Of a DNA stretch of 64,000 nt, positions 1 to 12,320 are shown piece after piece. The position numbers were made by a program, and so were the translations under genes. The notes beneath the pieces are model-generated. The model made no database searches. It was not told the origin of the DNA and saw only the letters and a program-made list of their open reading frames with translations. Source of the stretch: Anseranas semipalmata (Eukaryota > Chordata > Aves > Anseriformes > Anseranatidae); assembly GCA_013399115.1 (NCBI GenBank), contig VXAA01003938.1:259171-323170 (forward strand), read 5' to 3'. How positions within the stretch are numbered: the first letter of the stretch is position 1; each line of letters starts with the position of its first letter.

Positions 1-1699
1 TAGGACGAAATTGTATTGGATATCTAAGTCCACGTGGCAACATTTTGGAAATTCTGCTCTCAAGTTATAGCGTGAGGAGTTGGTGTTTTCTTAGGATGAG
101 GAAGCACTGGGAGAGGAAGAAGCCTATCAGATGACATACTGGCATAGACACGCATACATACATACACAGACCTTACGTGTGGGGAGTGCTGTGTCTACGT
201 GCATATTTAGTTTGAAAGCGGTACTGTGAGAAAGATCCAATTCAATAGTTAAAAGGAAAGGAATGACTAGGTTATGTTTTTTTTTTTTTTTTTTTCTTCT
301 TCAAACTTTTGCATTAGTCTGAAGCGAGCCACAGTTTGAAAATAAGAAGCTGTTCGGATTTATTGTGTTCTGGAGCCATTAATTACAGTGTGTCCCATTT
401 CTGTTTATTTGTCTTAGTTCTTGGTGTTGAAAGACTGACCCTCATGGACATAAAAAAGATTATCTAGCTTCATCTGTCTCACCATCCTCTGTGGCTCAAG
501 CCCTTGCGGTAGGGCACTTCCCCAGACTACAAGACACAGCCAGATGTAGCAACTGGATATCAGGCTATGACATAGCACTAATTTCAGATGTCAGCCTTCA
601 CACCTCATAAAACAGAGAGCATATTACAGTGTATGCTAAATTCTAGAGCAAATAATACCAAATGTCTATGCGGATGTGCTGTAGATTTGAATAATCTGGC
701 ACACTGCGTTTGGAAATATTCTCTAAATTTCCTCTGTCCCTGCCCTGAGACTGTGGTAAGTAGCACAGAGACCAGCTGTCCAGCCTTGTTTTTCTAAGCC
801 ATTGACTAAACAGTGAGTTCATGTTCAAGATAACTGTGGGGAACCAGTTCATGAACTTCTTGAACTCTGCTGTCCATAAATGCGGTGATGGGATTGAAAA
901 ACTGCCATTTAATTAATGGTGAGTCTTGTAACTAGAAGCAAGCCTTGGGCCAAAGTGTTTTTTTCATCAAAAGATGTCTGGAGAGCAAAAATAAGTAAAA
1001 GAGCTAGTAGGCTGGCTAAGCTGTTGTCTTTTTCTCGGGGAAAGACATTGTTCTCTAAAAGAAGGCATAAAACTATCACCTGCGCATACAGTCCAAGGAC
1101 TTGCAGTGCATCTTGGCTCTAACGCTAGTGTATTTGCATGGAGCAGAATTTTGTCTGTCCTCTTTTCCAGACTCACTTCCTAATTTGCAAAATGATTAAC
1201 CTGAAGGTCTTGCTACCAATGTTGTCTCTTTTACTGCAACAGTTTGTAACCTCCCCTTTTCTTTGTGGCATTCAGTTCTGTGCCATTTACATGCAGAATA
1301 TGTGTTGGTCTCTGTGGGAAGAAAGCTGCATAGAGCTTGAAGTTGCAATCTTGTGTTGCAATTTCTGCCTCTAAACCTCTCCATTCATGTTGATAACAAT
1401 ACTTAGATGTTGAGCCTTTGTCGAATGCAAACTCTTTCCTACTATACTTTTAAAAATTGCATAAAGCACAGCCTTATTGTGTAGATCCACATACTCTGCT
1501 CCCCTAAGCTAGAAATCATGCAAGTCCACTGTGCTTCAAGGCACATGAACCTTGCACAAGCAGAGCAATATCTTAATATCTTCCCCTTAGTATTAGAAAG
1601 TCTTTGACATCCATAAGCAGAAGTCAACACACCAGAAGGACTGGAAAAGACACCCTGAGATATATCCCTGCTATTCTAAGACTGCTGTTTTGAAATAAA
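1..1699. other. Upstream intergenic sequence, nothing recognised
   Basis: AT-rich sequence with a T19 tract at 277-295. All open frames are under 80 codons and look like chance. Confidence 0.6.
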
Positions 1700-2200
1700 A
1701 TTCTTAAATAATCCCTTTCACAAATGGAGTAAAGTATATCTAGTGAGGAATCTACCGAGGTACCCTACCCCCTTTACTCTAACTGGTAAATTATTCCAGA
1801 ACACCACTCCTTAAAACCCTTTGTCTGATTTCCTACTTAAATACATTCCTTGCCAGTTTATATTCATTTGTTTATCTGTAGCCCTTTAGTTTAAATGAAC
1901 TCTTCATCCTTTCTGGCATCCCTAATGTATTTATAGCCAGCAATTGTACCCCTCCAGCCTTGGCTCTGAAAGGCCAAATATGCCATGACTTTACAGTCTA
2001 CTTTCAGACAGAAAGCTCTCCACTCCTCTGATGCTCTGGTAGCCTTTCTCTGTTCTGCTTCCAGTTTGAAATTATATTTCTTGAATGGGGGTACCAGACT
2101 GGGACAGTGTGAGATCTCACTGGAGCCTTAACCCTGCCCCTGTGGAAACAGAACTGGAACAAGAGCATTGCATTTGGAGTCTTACCCAGCTTGGTGATAA
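1700..2200 (-). mobile_element. Ancient CR1/L2-like LINE relic, antisense
   Basis: The order of phrases matches an old amniote LINE 3' portion read in reverse: 'CATCCCTAATGTATTTATAG', 'CCCCTCCAGCCTTGGCTCTG', 'GGTAGCCTTTCTCTGTTCTG', 'CCAGTTTGAA', 'ACCAGACTGGGACAGTGTGA', then a GATCTCACTGGAGCCTT phrase. It is heavily diverged with no open frame. Limits are approximate. Confidence 0.55.
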
Positions 2201-5200
2201 TCGCCTTTGAGTAAATAAAGCAAATGCAAACATTTCAAACCGTAATTAATAGGAAGTTCCCAGCTAGCAAAGAATTCTTTTCACATCGTTGTATTTGAGG
2301 CATCAAAGTATTTTACAATATATAATTAGGATCCACATCTTCAAAAGTGTGACAGAATTAACGGCACCATTCTCTGTTTCAGTTTGTTCTTTTACTGTAT
2401 AATGAAGCAGAATAGGGTGTAATCTTTTGCAAGTAGTTACTGATGAAGAAACTATCCTACTTTTTTGGGCACCAGGCTAAATGATGCTGAAGGTGCTGGC
2501 TTCTAATTGCTTTACACCTGAAACCATTGCTGACTGTAGGCACTCTTGCTGCACTCGTTGAAGGGGTTACACAAGTTTTAGCACTACTGACCTACCAATA
2601 ACCGATTATTACAAATAAAAGGTAACAAGTACAGATGCCTTTCTTTGCTATTGACCGTGCTACGTTGTCAGGTGGCCTCATTCTGCAAATTCTGCTTCTG
2701 CTTTGTCATGCTCCTGGGCAGCTTTTAGTATGGTCTTATTTGAGCTGTTAAGGGGCACTGGCTGCAAGATCCAATGAGGTGACAAAGGAGGGAAAAAATA
2801 GTGGATGTGTGTTTCAGCAAGTTACTCTGGCTATGGCACAGGCTTTGGTCATCCACGGTGCATTGTTGTCACATTGAGCAGTGTGACACCAAACCTCATG
2901 TGATCCTTGCCGAAGCACCGATGTCCTGAACTGGGTCTGTAGTCCATGTTCTCCATAGCAGGTACTTGGAATGAAACTCAGGGACAATTGCTGAGCAGCA
3001 AGTTCCCTCTGTTGTGGGGGAAAACAGAAAAAGAGAGCGAAGGCTTCTTTGATAATTAGGGCAGGCATCTGTAAAGAGAGACACCTCATTCCTGCACCAA
3101 TTAATGCTTCCAGGATATACGTTCAGTATCACATCATAATTTATATTAAACCCTTCTTCAAATCATGTTGTCTCCTTTTTGCACTGAGTATCCTACTAAG
3201 TCGGAACCTCCCCATTTGATGTCCTTCTAATTATTCCAAGCAACATGGAAAGCTCCGGTGGGATTATGTAAATGCCCTTGCTCCCATGTCTGAACAGCAT
3301 GGTGATCACGCCACTCTCCAGGAAAGTGGGACATGCTGCTGTGCCTTTCTTCACAGAGGCAAAATTGCATCCAGATGCTCTTGTCCCATGCTTTAACCAC
3401 TGAAATATGTGGATAAAAGAGGAAGTGAGAGATGAAGACAGATGTTCCACAAAGACAGATATTATCTGTGAGGCAGATTATGTTTTATACGGGAACACTT
3501 ACACCCATACACACACAGACACATATTCTCTTTCTCCCTTTTCCCTTCCTCTTCCAAATCCCTAATACTGCCATGCAAACTGGGAGAGCCCATCCCTCAG
3601 CCAGCACACAGATATGTGGTTAGGATTTCTTCTTGGGGATCCTGGAATATGTGTGGGCTTGAATCCCGCTGGCAAAAGAGGAATGTGAAGACAAATCTCC
3701 CACATCCTGTGGAGTGCTCTAGTCCACGACCCAGCAGATAAAACTAAGTGCCTGTGGGAATACCCAGCATCTCCTCCCAACGGCTGTTCTTTGCCAAGCC
3801 CAGTCCAGTGCTCTGAGAGCACCTACTGACATGGCTGGTGCCAGTGAGATGGGCAGAAATAAAGTAGTTTGTGAAATCTGATGGGATTAGATGAGAGCAC
3901 TGTCAAAATTTAAGTGGGAGGAGCAGGGGCAGAGCCTTTTCTCTTCCAAGAGGAGATCATCTTTCCTCCTCCCATGTGCCCTAGGAACACCAAGTCCCCT
4001 TTGCAAGATAAAGATTTGTCTACATCAAGTGGACAGTTAATTTATTTCAATCAACTTCCTTTCAAATCCCACTTTGTACTTAGTACTAACAATGGCATGT
4101 TACTTTTTAAGAAGAAGCTTCCCCATTGTGTTGACCTCCACTGGTTCAGTCTTGCTCTGGTCCCATGGGTCTTCAACCACTCCTTAATGTTTCCAGGTCT
4201 TCCCTGTTCAGTATGCTCTGTAAGGGATCTTTGCTACATCATCCAGTACTCTGTGTCCCCTCTTGTGAGCCACAAGCACTGCTAGGTCTCTGACAGCTTC
4301 TGACTCATATTCTCTGTTGTAATCACAGCTGTGTTGTGTCTTTTCATTTCTTTTTGTGTCATACTCACTTGCCTGTGTCCCATCCAAGACTCAGCTCCCA
4401 CCGAGGCTCCATCACATGTACACACACCATCAGAATCCTCAGGCATCTTCAGGCACAGCCTTAAACACAATAATACCACCACTGGCTTAGGACAGCTCTG
4501 AGCCACAAGTTGCTCGAGTGTACTGGGAAGTCTAATTACATGCTTGCCCTGCTCTTTTATTTTTTTCCTGGTCATAGACTATTGGCCACTGTTACTTCTG
4601 AAATCAGAACATTATTCTCTTGTCTTAGTTGGGTTTACTCACTATTGATTTTGCGGCTATTGGTTTCTTGGGCAGCAAGAGAGTCTGGATATTGAATAAG
4701 CATGCAAGTATTCTACTCCCTGTCACCATGGATGGTGAACTGCAGGTGCTAGAGCATGATCTGGGGTGTTGTATTTTTTTTCTGGATGGAACCACTTTAC
4801 CAGCCAGCTCAAGAGTCTCAGTCCCAGAAATTCCAGCGTGGTGGCTGGAGCTCCAGACTCCATTTGATTCACAAAGCTGTCCCTGTGAAGCACAGTCCCC
4901 AGGGAACTGTAGTCTGGTTTCCAAAGAGCAGGACTTGGGCTAGCCACACTGCTTTCCACAGCTGGACACTGCAACTCCTATTCTGCAGCAGCTGCCACCC
5001 ACACAGAAAAATGTGAGCTAGATGGATCTCCGCCTGACTCAGTACTGCTGCTCCTCCTGTGTGACAAAAGCGTCCTTCTGCACAAATGCTACCAACAAAT
5101 GATTTGTTTTCAACTGCATGTATCTTAACTAAATCGGAATTGATTACAGTAACACCAGCAACAGGTTTTTCCTTGACATCAAAGCAATTCCAACATTTCT

Positions 5201-7565
5201 GGGCAGTGCTGAAAGCAGTAGATGTGTAGTAGCTGCGCAGAAGATGGCCACAAGAAGTTATACAGCTCCTAACTGGATTGTTAATTAGTATCATAAAGTT
5301 TAGGCAGATGGTCTTAATAAAAACTTAGGGCTACAGGTATTTCATCATAAAGTCATGGAGAAGGAAAGGCTGCTCTGTGGAACTAGAGACTGTTCATCTA
5401 ATTCTGACAACACGATTTAATTAAAAATACTATTTCTGCAATGCTTTAATCTATTTCTTTTGTTTTGGTTTATTCAGAAAAATAAAATTGAAACACTTAG
5501 AATTTATAGTTTGAACCAGAGTGACTTTGTCCAACATCAAATTCTTCTGACCATGGTGCTTCAGTGCATGCAATCCTGGGATGGATTATAACCCCAGGAT
5601 GGACAGTCTTTTGATTCCATCTCATGAGGCATCACAGCAGTCTCACAGCTCTGCATGTCACCTGTAACTCAGTCACGGACCTTTTCTAACTGAGGATATT
5701 TGGAACTTTGGCTCTATTTTGAGATGTGATATGACAGTCAAGTGACTCAAAAGGACTCTATTCAGAAATGTTTCAGCATATCTGGCTTAAAGAAATATCC
5801 AGAAGGTCCCTTTTCTGCAATAGAGGCCTTAAGGTGATATAATCCCATGTGTGAAGCCTGTACTATGCAGAAATAAATTGTGCAAAGTAATATAAAGTGA
5901 CTTTGAGCCTGCAGACCAGAGAAACTTACTCCAAAACCTGTGAAAGTCCTGAAAATATATTCAGCAATTTCTCTGAGCTTTTTAACAGCCTCTGTGGACT
6001 CCAACTACTGACAAACATTGTGTTGTGTTTTTTTTTTCACCTAATGTAGACAGATGTCAACTATTCTCTTACTTATTATCCGGTATTTTCCACAACACGC
6101 TGTTGCTGATTTCATTTCTAAAACAATGTAAGAACATTCCTCTAAGTTCATTTCAAGTAATTTTTCCTGAACAGGAAAAAAAGCTATTTCATTGCTACCT
6201 TAATTTAAGAATTTTTACACAATCACATGAGACTATAATATACTAACTATTCCTGTTGAGATTTCAAAATCAGCTTCATTGTTATGACCTTGTCAAATCC
6301 ACTAGACTAGAAAGAAGCAGAACGGCAATTCACTGGGAAATTTAAATGACATTTTAATGTGTTTTTCCACTGTTTTCAAATATAACAATTATTTCCTGCT
6401 ATATCAATTGCTGTTTCCCAGCCTTTTCTAGAAGACTACTTTAAATAAAAGCATAAATTTTCAGTGAGGCATTCTATGTTATTGGCCTTATTTTGCCACC
6501 CTTCTTTTTACACTTACACATTTACTTATACTCATCGCTGTACAGCGTGTAGAGAAGTGAAAAAAAAAAAGGTAATTTCATTTCATGGCAGTTTCTGAGG
6601 TTGTAGAATTTCACTTCCTCCTAACATGCAGGGAAAACACCCCTCCACATACTTTAACTAACTGCATCCAAATGGCCGTATTCACAATCAATAGATCAGA
6701 TTTTCAGTATGATTCCCCTTATATTCCCCAAAGAGTCTGTCCTGTTCCTTGGAAACCTTACTGCCCAAAGCATGGTCAAAAGTGATACATATCAATGAAA
6801 CATTTGTGCCATGTCTGAAACAACCTTTTGCTGATGAACCATTTTGCCAGCAATATTCCAACAATATTCCGGTTCAACAATTCAACAATTCAACAACAAC
6901 AACAAAAAATCAACAATTCAACAAAATTTCAGCAATATTCCAGTAATAGCAGAGAAGTAAGTTATGAACTTCTTTCCACAGAATAAAAATTCACTGGTGA
7001 AATACTATGACACTCGTTTAACAATGCCTGCTAAAAAAATTATGCAGTTAGAGGGATGCATTTACTGATTTACTGAAATGGAATATTTCAGCTGTGGAGT
7101 CTCTCTTGAGTTAATAAATGCTGCCTCATTGGAAGTGTAGGTTGGGAGAGGAATTTTGAGTGATTCTCCTTATTTTGGAGGAAAACAAACTAAAATAAAA
7201 CAATTTTTTTCCCCCAATGTTTTACTTCGACCTGCAGGCTTGCTGCTCTTTGACATTTTCAGATTTTTTAAGACTTTCAACTTTGCAATGAGAACCTACT
7301 TTCAACGCAGCCTTTTATGTAAACACTTTACTTCCTGTTTCGCTTAAAGCAAAATGATAAAGAAATCATAGCAGTTATGCAGTCTTATCACAACAGGTAC
7401 TATATTTATGATCAAGTCTCCTGCAACACAAGTATTTTGCAGACAATAGCAGAGAGCTATTTTCTGTTCACAGGCCAAGAGTTTGCATTATAGAGCTAGG
7501 GCTTTGTTCATAGGAACCATTCCTTATGTCATTAGTCTTTACACAATCCAAAGACATTAAAATTT
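2201..7565. other. Intergenic sequence, no gene recognised
   Basis: Contains overlapping short ORFs on both strands, the longest 141 codons at 4869-5294 minus, with no familiar domain. A small tandem repeat lies at 6873-6925. Confidence 0.55.
6873..6925 (+). repeat. AACAATTC / CAA imperfect tandem repeat
   Basis: Several copies of TTCAACAA mixed with CAA triplets. Flanked by duplicated CAATATTCC motifs at 6851-6870 and about 6933-6942. Confidence 0.85.
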
Positions 7566-9150
7566 TTTTAGGAAGAGTGTATCTTTTATTAGGCCAACAG
7601 ATACAGTTAGTTAAAGCAGATATTAGGTAAAGCATACACACTTTCAGGTGGATGAACTACTCGTTGGGTCTGAAAAAGAGAATGTGAGGGTATTTGTAGT
7701 TGGTTGCTCTGAACTGCACTTAATTGTGTTAATCAGTTGGACATTTAGAAAAAAGTGTGTGTTATGTTGTGACCAGAGGGTGATCCTGGCTCTGCTAAGA
7801 GTTCAAGAGGTGACAGAAGCTAAATAATCAGAAAAAGTGGTAGGAAATTCCCATCGAAGATCACCAAGACTTTAGATATGGTGAAATTCACAGGTCTTTT
7901 TGAATCCATGTAATATGGTATCTACTATCTGGTAGAATTACAAACTTTAGTTCTCTGGCCCACCTTTGTTCTTGCAGGGTCAGGCCTGAAAGGTTAGAGA
8001 GATGCAGTAGCTGTTTTAGGAAGATCACTTGCCAACCGGTAGCAGGGTGTCACTAATTAGGCAGTACATGGTGGTTGTTTGGTTTCACACGCAGAGTTCC
8101 CTGAGAGCACTGAATGCATCACACCATGACTGTTACATTTCAGGATGCGCATGTGCAGGATCTATGGATTTTGGTGGTTCGGGTGTAGCAGGCATTTATC
8201 ATGCGGGTTGTGGCAAGATTTGGATCTGATTTTCTGGAGTCATCTGGTTCTAGCCAGTGTATGCTGGTTTGCCGGAAATTTGCTTTCAGTAATGGAGCTA
8301 ATTATGCTGAGTGTTGCTTGAAGGGAAAGAGGGGTGGTTCTAGGAAAAATCGTTTCAAGGTATGATTCTCTTCAAACGTAAGTTGCAGCTTGCTAATATT
8401 TTCCAGTATCGCATATTGTGGTACATGATAACCAGTGAGGGATTTTCTCTCTGTATTGTAGTAACCTTGTACAAGGTTTAGGTGGCTTCTTCAAATATGT
8501 GATCCTAGAGGAGTGTCACTATTGGAAGAACATCATCTGTAGCTTTCTGAGGGCGTGCTATGAATGATCTCCTCAGAGCAAATGAGGTGATGTCTGTGGG
8601 CTGGTGCTATATCACAGTTTTTCTACTGTGTTTTGGATAGCTGATGGTTTGTGGAAGGAGGTGTGTTGGTCTGTGGATTTTCTGCATATGGTAGTTTGTA
8701 GGTTGCTATTTTTTATGTTGACCATGGTGTCTAGAAAGTTGATGCTGATGTAAGAGTTTTCCAGAGATAGTTTAATGGACAATTCTGGCTGCTGAATTTG
8801 TGGTAGAAATCAATGAGGGAATCCAAGTTTTCAGTCCAGATGTCATCTATGTATCCTAGTGTATCCTAGGAACCCACGCTGTTTTGGTGGGATGGTTATT
8901 TAAAGTCTTTTTCTTGAGGTGACTCATGAATAGTCTGATATCCTCATGCTTGGATACAAGCACCTGGTTGCTTGTACTTGCATCTGTAGTTTGCTGAGGG
9001 TGAAATCATTGTGGATGAAGAAGAAATAGATGAGGTTAATACATATAAGATGACCGCTAAAAGGCTGGTATCACTTAGACGTACAGGTCAGGCATAATAC
9101 TTTCCTGGTGTAGTGTAGTCAGTGATGATAATATGGAAGACAGTGCGGTA
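7566..9150 (-). mobile_element. Penelope-like retroelement relic (RT plus GIY-YIG region)
   Basis: Read on the minus strand, the reverse transcriptase C motif region appears as YIDDIWTENLDSLIDF (YIDD codons at about 8839-8853), followed by STFLDTMVNIKNSNLQTT and RKSTDQHTSF, the order seen in Penelope-like elements. Further on, a CETKQPP run (about 8073-8092) matches the GETKQP region before the GIY-YIG endonuclease end. The 3' end, about 7570-7610, reads TTGGCCTAATAAAAGATA in reverse, a tail shared by amniote copies of this class. Stops and frameshifts make it inactive. The 5' limit is uncertain: resemblance fades above about 8.9 kb. Confidence 0.8.
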
Positions 9151-9785
9151 AGAAGATAGTTTATGATGTAGTGATCCTGAAGAAGTGTTTTCTGCAGAAA
9201 GCCGCTTTCATATATAACAACGTGTTTAAAGTGTTTAAAGATGGTGTCTGCAGATCCTCATAGCTCTTCAGCGAAAGGATCCTTGAGTTTCCTTCTGTAA
9301 GAATCTAGAAAAGCATGTGAAAGTCTTAAGATGGTAAAAGATGTGATTACACAGTTTTTTCTTTCTTCATTAGGAAGAGATTTGAGTTGCAAGGTAAAAA
9401 GAGCAGAGGCCTTTCTTGAGTTCTTTCTCATATGAAAGAATAAAAAATCATCTGTTATCATCACTGATGTTATTCTAATTTCTTCTTTATCAATTGTTTA
9501 GTAACAAATCAGCAACTGGATCTTAAAAACTATATAGACTCTTTAAAGAAAAAAATATTGCATCTTTAAAAAAATTATTTCACTATTACTCCTCTCCTGA
9601 AAATAAAATGTTACCACAGACCAAGGTAAAATTAATCCAGTATGGGCTGTCTAGCTGAGTGTGTGAGATTATTTTCAAGGTTATTTTGCAGGGGATGGTG
9701 GCTAGTTTACCTTCCTTGTTTTCAGAAAAGTTCTTTGAGACACATGTAGAGAAACATTTCCTCTAATTCTCTACAGACCACAATG

Positions 9786-10154
9786 CTACCGATGCTTCTG
9801 AGCATAAGTGCAAATATTTGAAAAGATGAGAAAGGGGCAGCCATTCAAGGTTGGGGTATTGCTCCATGACTTCCTGAGGGGTGATGTTGGGAAACAGGTA
9901 CCGTCACCATCATTTCTCAGATGTGTCTCACTGTTGGTGAAGTAATTGTTATTGCAGTATTTAGGTCCAGTGTTAAATGATGTCAGCTTATTTTGATAGT
10001 AATTTGTTGCACAGTGGTTTGGTATATTTCGGAGAGTTTTCTTTAATTTCTTGGAGCATGTAATCACATCTGGTTCAGTCAGCCTCTTCAGGAGATGAGT
10101 TTCTCGGTTTCTTAGTTTAGGCAGACTTAAACAGGATATTCTGTCATGTAGCAA
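9786..10154 (-). pseudogene. Unidentified decayed coding-like block
   Basis: The minus strand has a 122-codon open frame containing NHCATNYYQNKLTSFNTG and ending in a stretch whose alternative frame reads naturally as TPQEVMEQYPNLEWLPLSHL. This pattern suggests an old coding sequence with one frameshift, perhaps a processed pseudogene or transposon part. It lies upstream (in element sense) of the Penelope-like relic, but I could not show that it belongs to it. I do not recognise the family. Confidence 0.3.
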
Positions 10155-11126
10155 GAGACGAAAACTAAACTGTTTTTTTACAGTCCAGATGAGTTACATA
10201 GATTTGTGTTATTCTTCCATGTTCTTCAAAGTCTGGTCTGGACTTAACTTACTTGCTTTTATGTCCGGACCATTTCCTCACCGAATTTTACAGGGTTGCA
10301 GCCCCAATACATCTGAACTGTCTTTACAAGAAGCACTTCCATAGGATTTAAGAGAACACTTTCCACAAAGTGGACTAGTCAGGTGCAGAAGATGGACCCA
10401 CTGAAGAGACAGTTACATCTCCAAATGTGTAGATAAACTGATGAACAAACAGAGCTGAGGGAGAAAACACTATATGGAGGCAGGAGAGATTATAGACAAA
10501 TTCTAAATGAGCCTGTATATGAAGGGGAGAATTGATCTGAACAGGACCCCCAGTGATGAGAAAGAAAGTGCCTACAAAAGGTAGCATGACTTTACCAGGA
10601 AGGAAGCTGAGACATGGGGAGCACAGGAAGGTGCAGTTCCTTATCAAGCATTCGAAAATGCCTCTGTAGCTGACTGGTTGTGTGGAGAAAGATGGGGAGA
10701 CCCGGCCCTGGTGTCATCAGCAGCCACTTGCTAGCACATCTTTCTCTCATTTCTTTACCCCACTCCTCTGAAAACACTTAGAACTGCCCTGCCTTGCTTT
10801 GGACAGTGCGGGCCGACGCCGTTTGCGTTCATTTTAACCTGGTCTGAGTGAAGAGCGAGTTAAGCCACCGGAGGGTTGACAGCCCTGCCTTCTCCCCACC
10901 AGACGGGACGGGGACGGCCGCGAGGGCCCGCCCGCTGCTGCCAGGTGGCCCCAGGAGCTGGAGTTTCGGCGAGGGGAGAAGGCCCGTCCGGGCACGGAGG
11001 CGACCACGGGCAGAGAAGCTTGGGAGCGGGCCTCGCGGGGCTTTATTGCACTGGCGCTGGAGGGGAAGCGAGGAGCTTCACTCCGCGAGGAGGCCGCGCT
11101 CGCTGGGCGACCGGCCCGGCAGAAGA

Positions 11127-11166
11127 GGCCGGGGCTCCGGGGGCAGGGCCGGGGCTCCGGGGGCAG
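11127..11166 (+). repeat. 20-bp tandem duplication at the gap edge
   Basis: Two exact 20-bp GC-rich copies (11127-11146 and 11147-11166), each containing GGGGCTCCGGGGGCA, lie directly beside GC boxes that run up to the N gap. Confidence 0.85.
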
Positions 11167-11198
11167 GGGCGGGGCGGGCCCGACCCGACCCTCCCGCC

Positions 11199-11672
11199 NN
11201 NNNNNNNNNNNNNNNNNNNNNNNNNNNNNNNNNNNNNNNNNNNNNNNNNNNNNNNNNNNNNNNNNNNNNNNNNNNNNNNNNNNNNNNNNNNNNNNNNNNN
11301 NNNNNNNNNNNNNNNNNNNNNNNNNNNNNNNNNNNNNNNNNNNNNNNNNNNNNNNNNNNNNNNNNNNNNNNNNNNNNNNNNNNNNNNNNNNNNNNNNNNN
11401 NNNNNNNNNNNNNNNNNNNNNNNNNNNNNNNNNNNNNNNNNNNNNNNNNNNNNNNNNNNNNNNNNNNNNNNNNNNNNNNNNNNNNNNNNNNNNNNNNNNN
11501 NNNNNNNNNNNNNNNNNNNNNNNNNNNNNNNNNNNNNNNNNNNNNNNNNNNNNNNNNNNNNNNNNNNNNNNNNNNNNNNNNNNNNNNNNNNNNNNNNNNN
11601 NNNNNNNNNNNNNNNNNNNNNNNNNNNNNNNNNNNNNNNNNNNNNNNNNNNNNNNNNNNNNNNNNNNNNNNN
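11199..11672. other. Assembly gap (474 N), likely hiding TNFSF11 exon 1
   Basis: This is an uninterrupted run of N inside the CpG island. The missing human-equivalent exon 1 codes for 73 residues (about 219 bp) plus 5' UTR, which would fit. Neither flank contains a translated piece resembling the conserved amino terminus or the membrane segment, so the exon, if here, is wholly in the gap. Confidence 0.9.
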
Positions 11673-12320
11673 AATAATAAAGGCAGCAGCAGCCTCCTGG
11701 GGCTTTGCAGTTGGCCAGGTTTGAGAGGGGCCGGACTGGAGGGCTCCGGGGGCCTGCCCGGCCGCAGGGGGGCAGCGCATCGGGCCGGGGTGCGCGACCT
11801 GGCGTGAGGGGACTCCAGGCCGGGCAGCGGCTCGATGCTTCACCTCCAGCCTTGCGGGCCTTCGGTTTTCAGTGGTCAGGTTTTGGTTAGCGAGAGGTTT
11901 CACGTTGGCTGTCATACAGGTTTCACCAGTGCAAGAAAAGTCTTTAAGGAGAGGAGAAAAAAATAAAAAAAAGCCCACTACCAAGCCAACACATCTGGGA
12001 TGGTTTGCCTCTTAGACTGGGCTGGGGCACTTCGGAGCAGGGTCTCCTATGAGGCGAGGAGTGCTGTATCTGAGAGCCAAGCCAGGCCGCAGGTCTGGCC
12101 GGGCGATGATGCCTCGGAGGGCGCGGGGAGGTGCTGCTGCGGGGGAGAGGAGCAGGCGAGCGGTTAGGCTGTTAGAGGGAAGAGGAGCCCGCTTCTTGGA
12201 AACCACTCGGCTGGCTGGATCCCCTCGCCCCGCGCTGCTGAGCGTCCTCAGAGGAAGTGGGGGGCTGCGGGGTGTTTGCTTCTCGGGGCCGGGTTTTAGC
12301 TGCCTGCTCGGCTTCTCGTC

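Larger units (their letters stand above)
10890..12320 (+). promoter_or_regulatory. TNFSF11: CpG island, probable TNFSF11 promoter
   Basis: This is the only long stretch of the window that is both GC-rich and dense in CpG, on both sides of a 474-base N gap. Just before the gap are GC boxes of Sp1 type (about 11166-11179). The island lies 5' of TNFSF11 exon 2 on the same strand, about 7 kb away, so it is the natural promoter candidate. The transcription start itself is not visible. That exon 1 sits here is inference from position and composition. Confidence 0.7.

Noticed and set aside
4869..5294. 141-codon minus-strand frame
   Set aside because: No recognised domain and overlapping frames of similar length on the other strand suggest low stop density rather than coding.
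11673..11719. Post-gap frame ending ...GFAVGQ before a GT, considered as the end of exon 1
   Set aside because: Too short and not hydrophobic enough; the likeness to a GLGLGQ motif is probably chance and the expected following hydrophobic residues are missing.
10848..11984. Long frames (about 280-320 codons) on both strands through the CpG island
   Set aside because: Most of their length is the N gap; the rest is GC-rich sequence where stops are rare.
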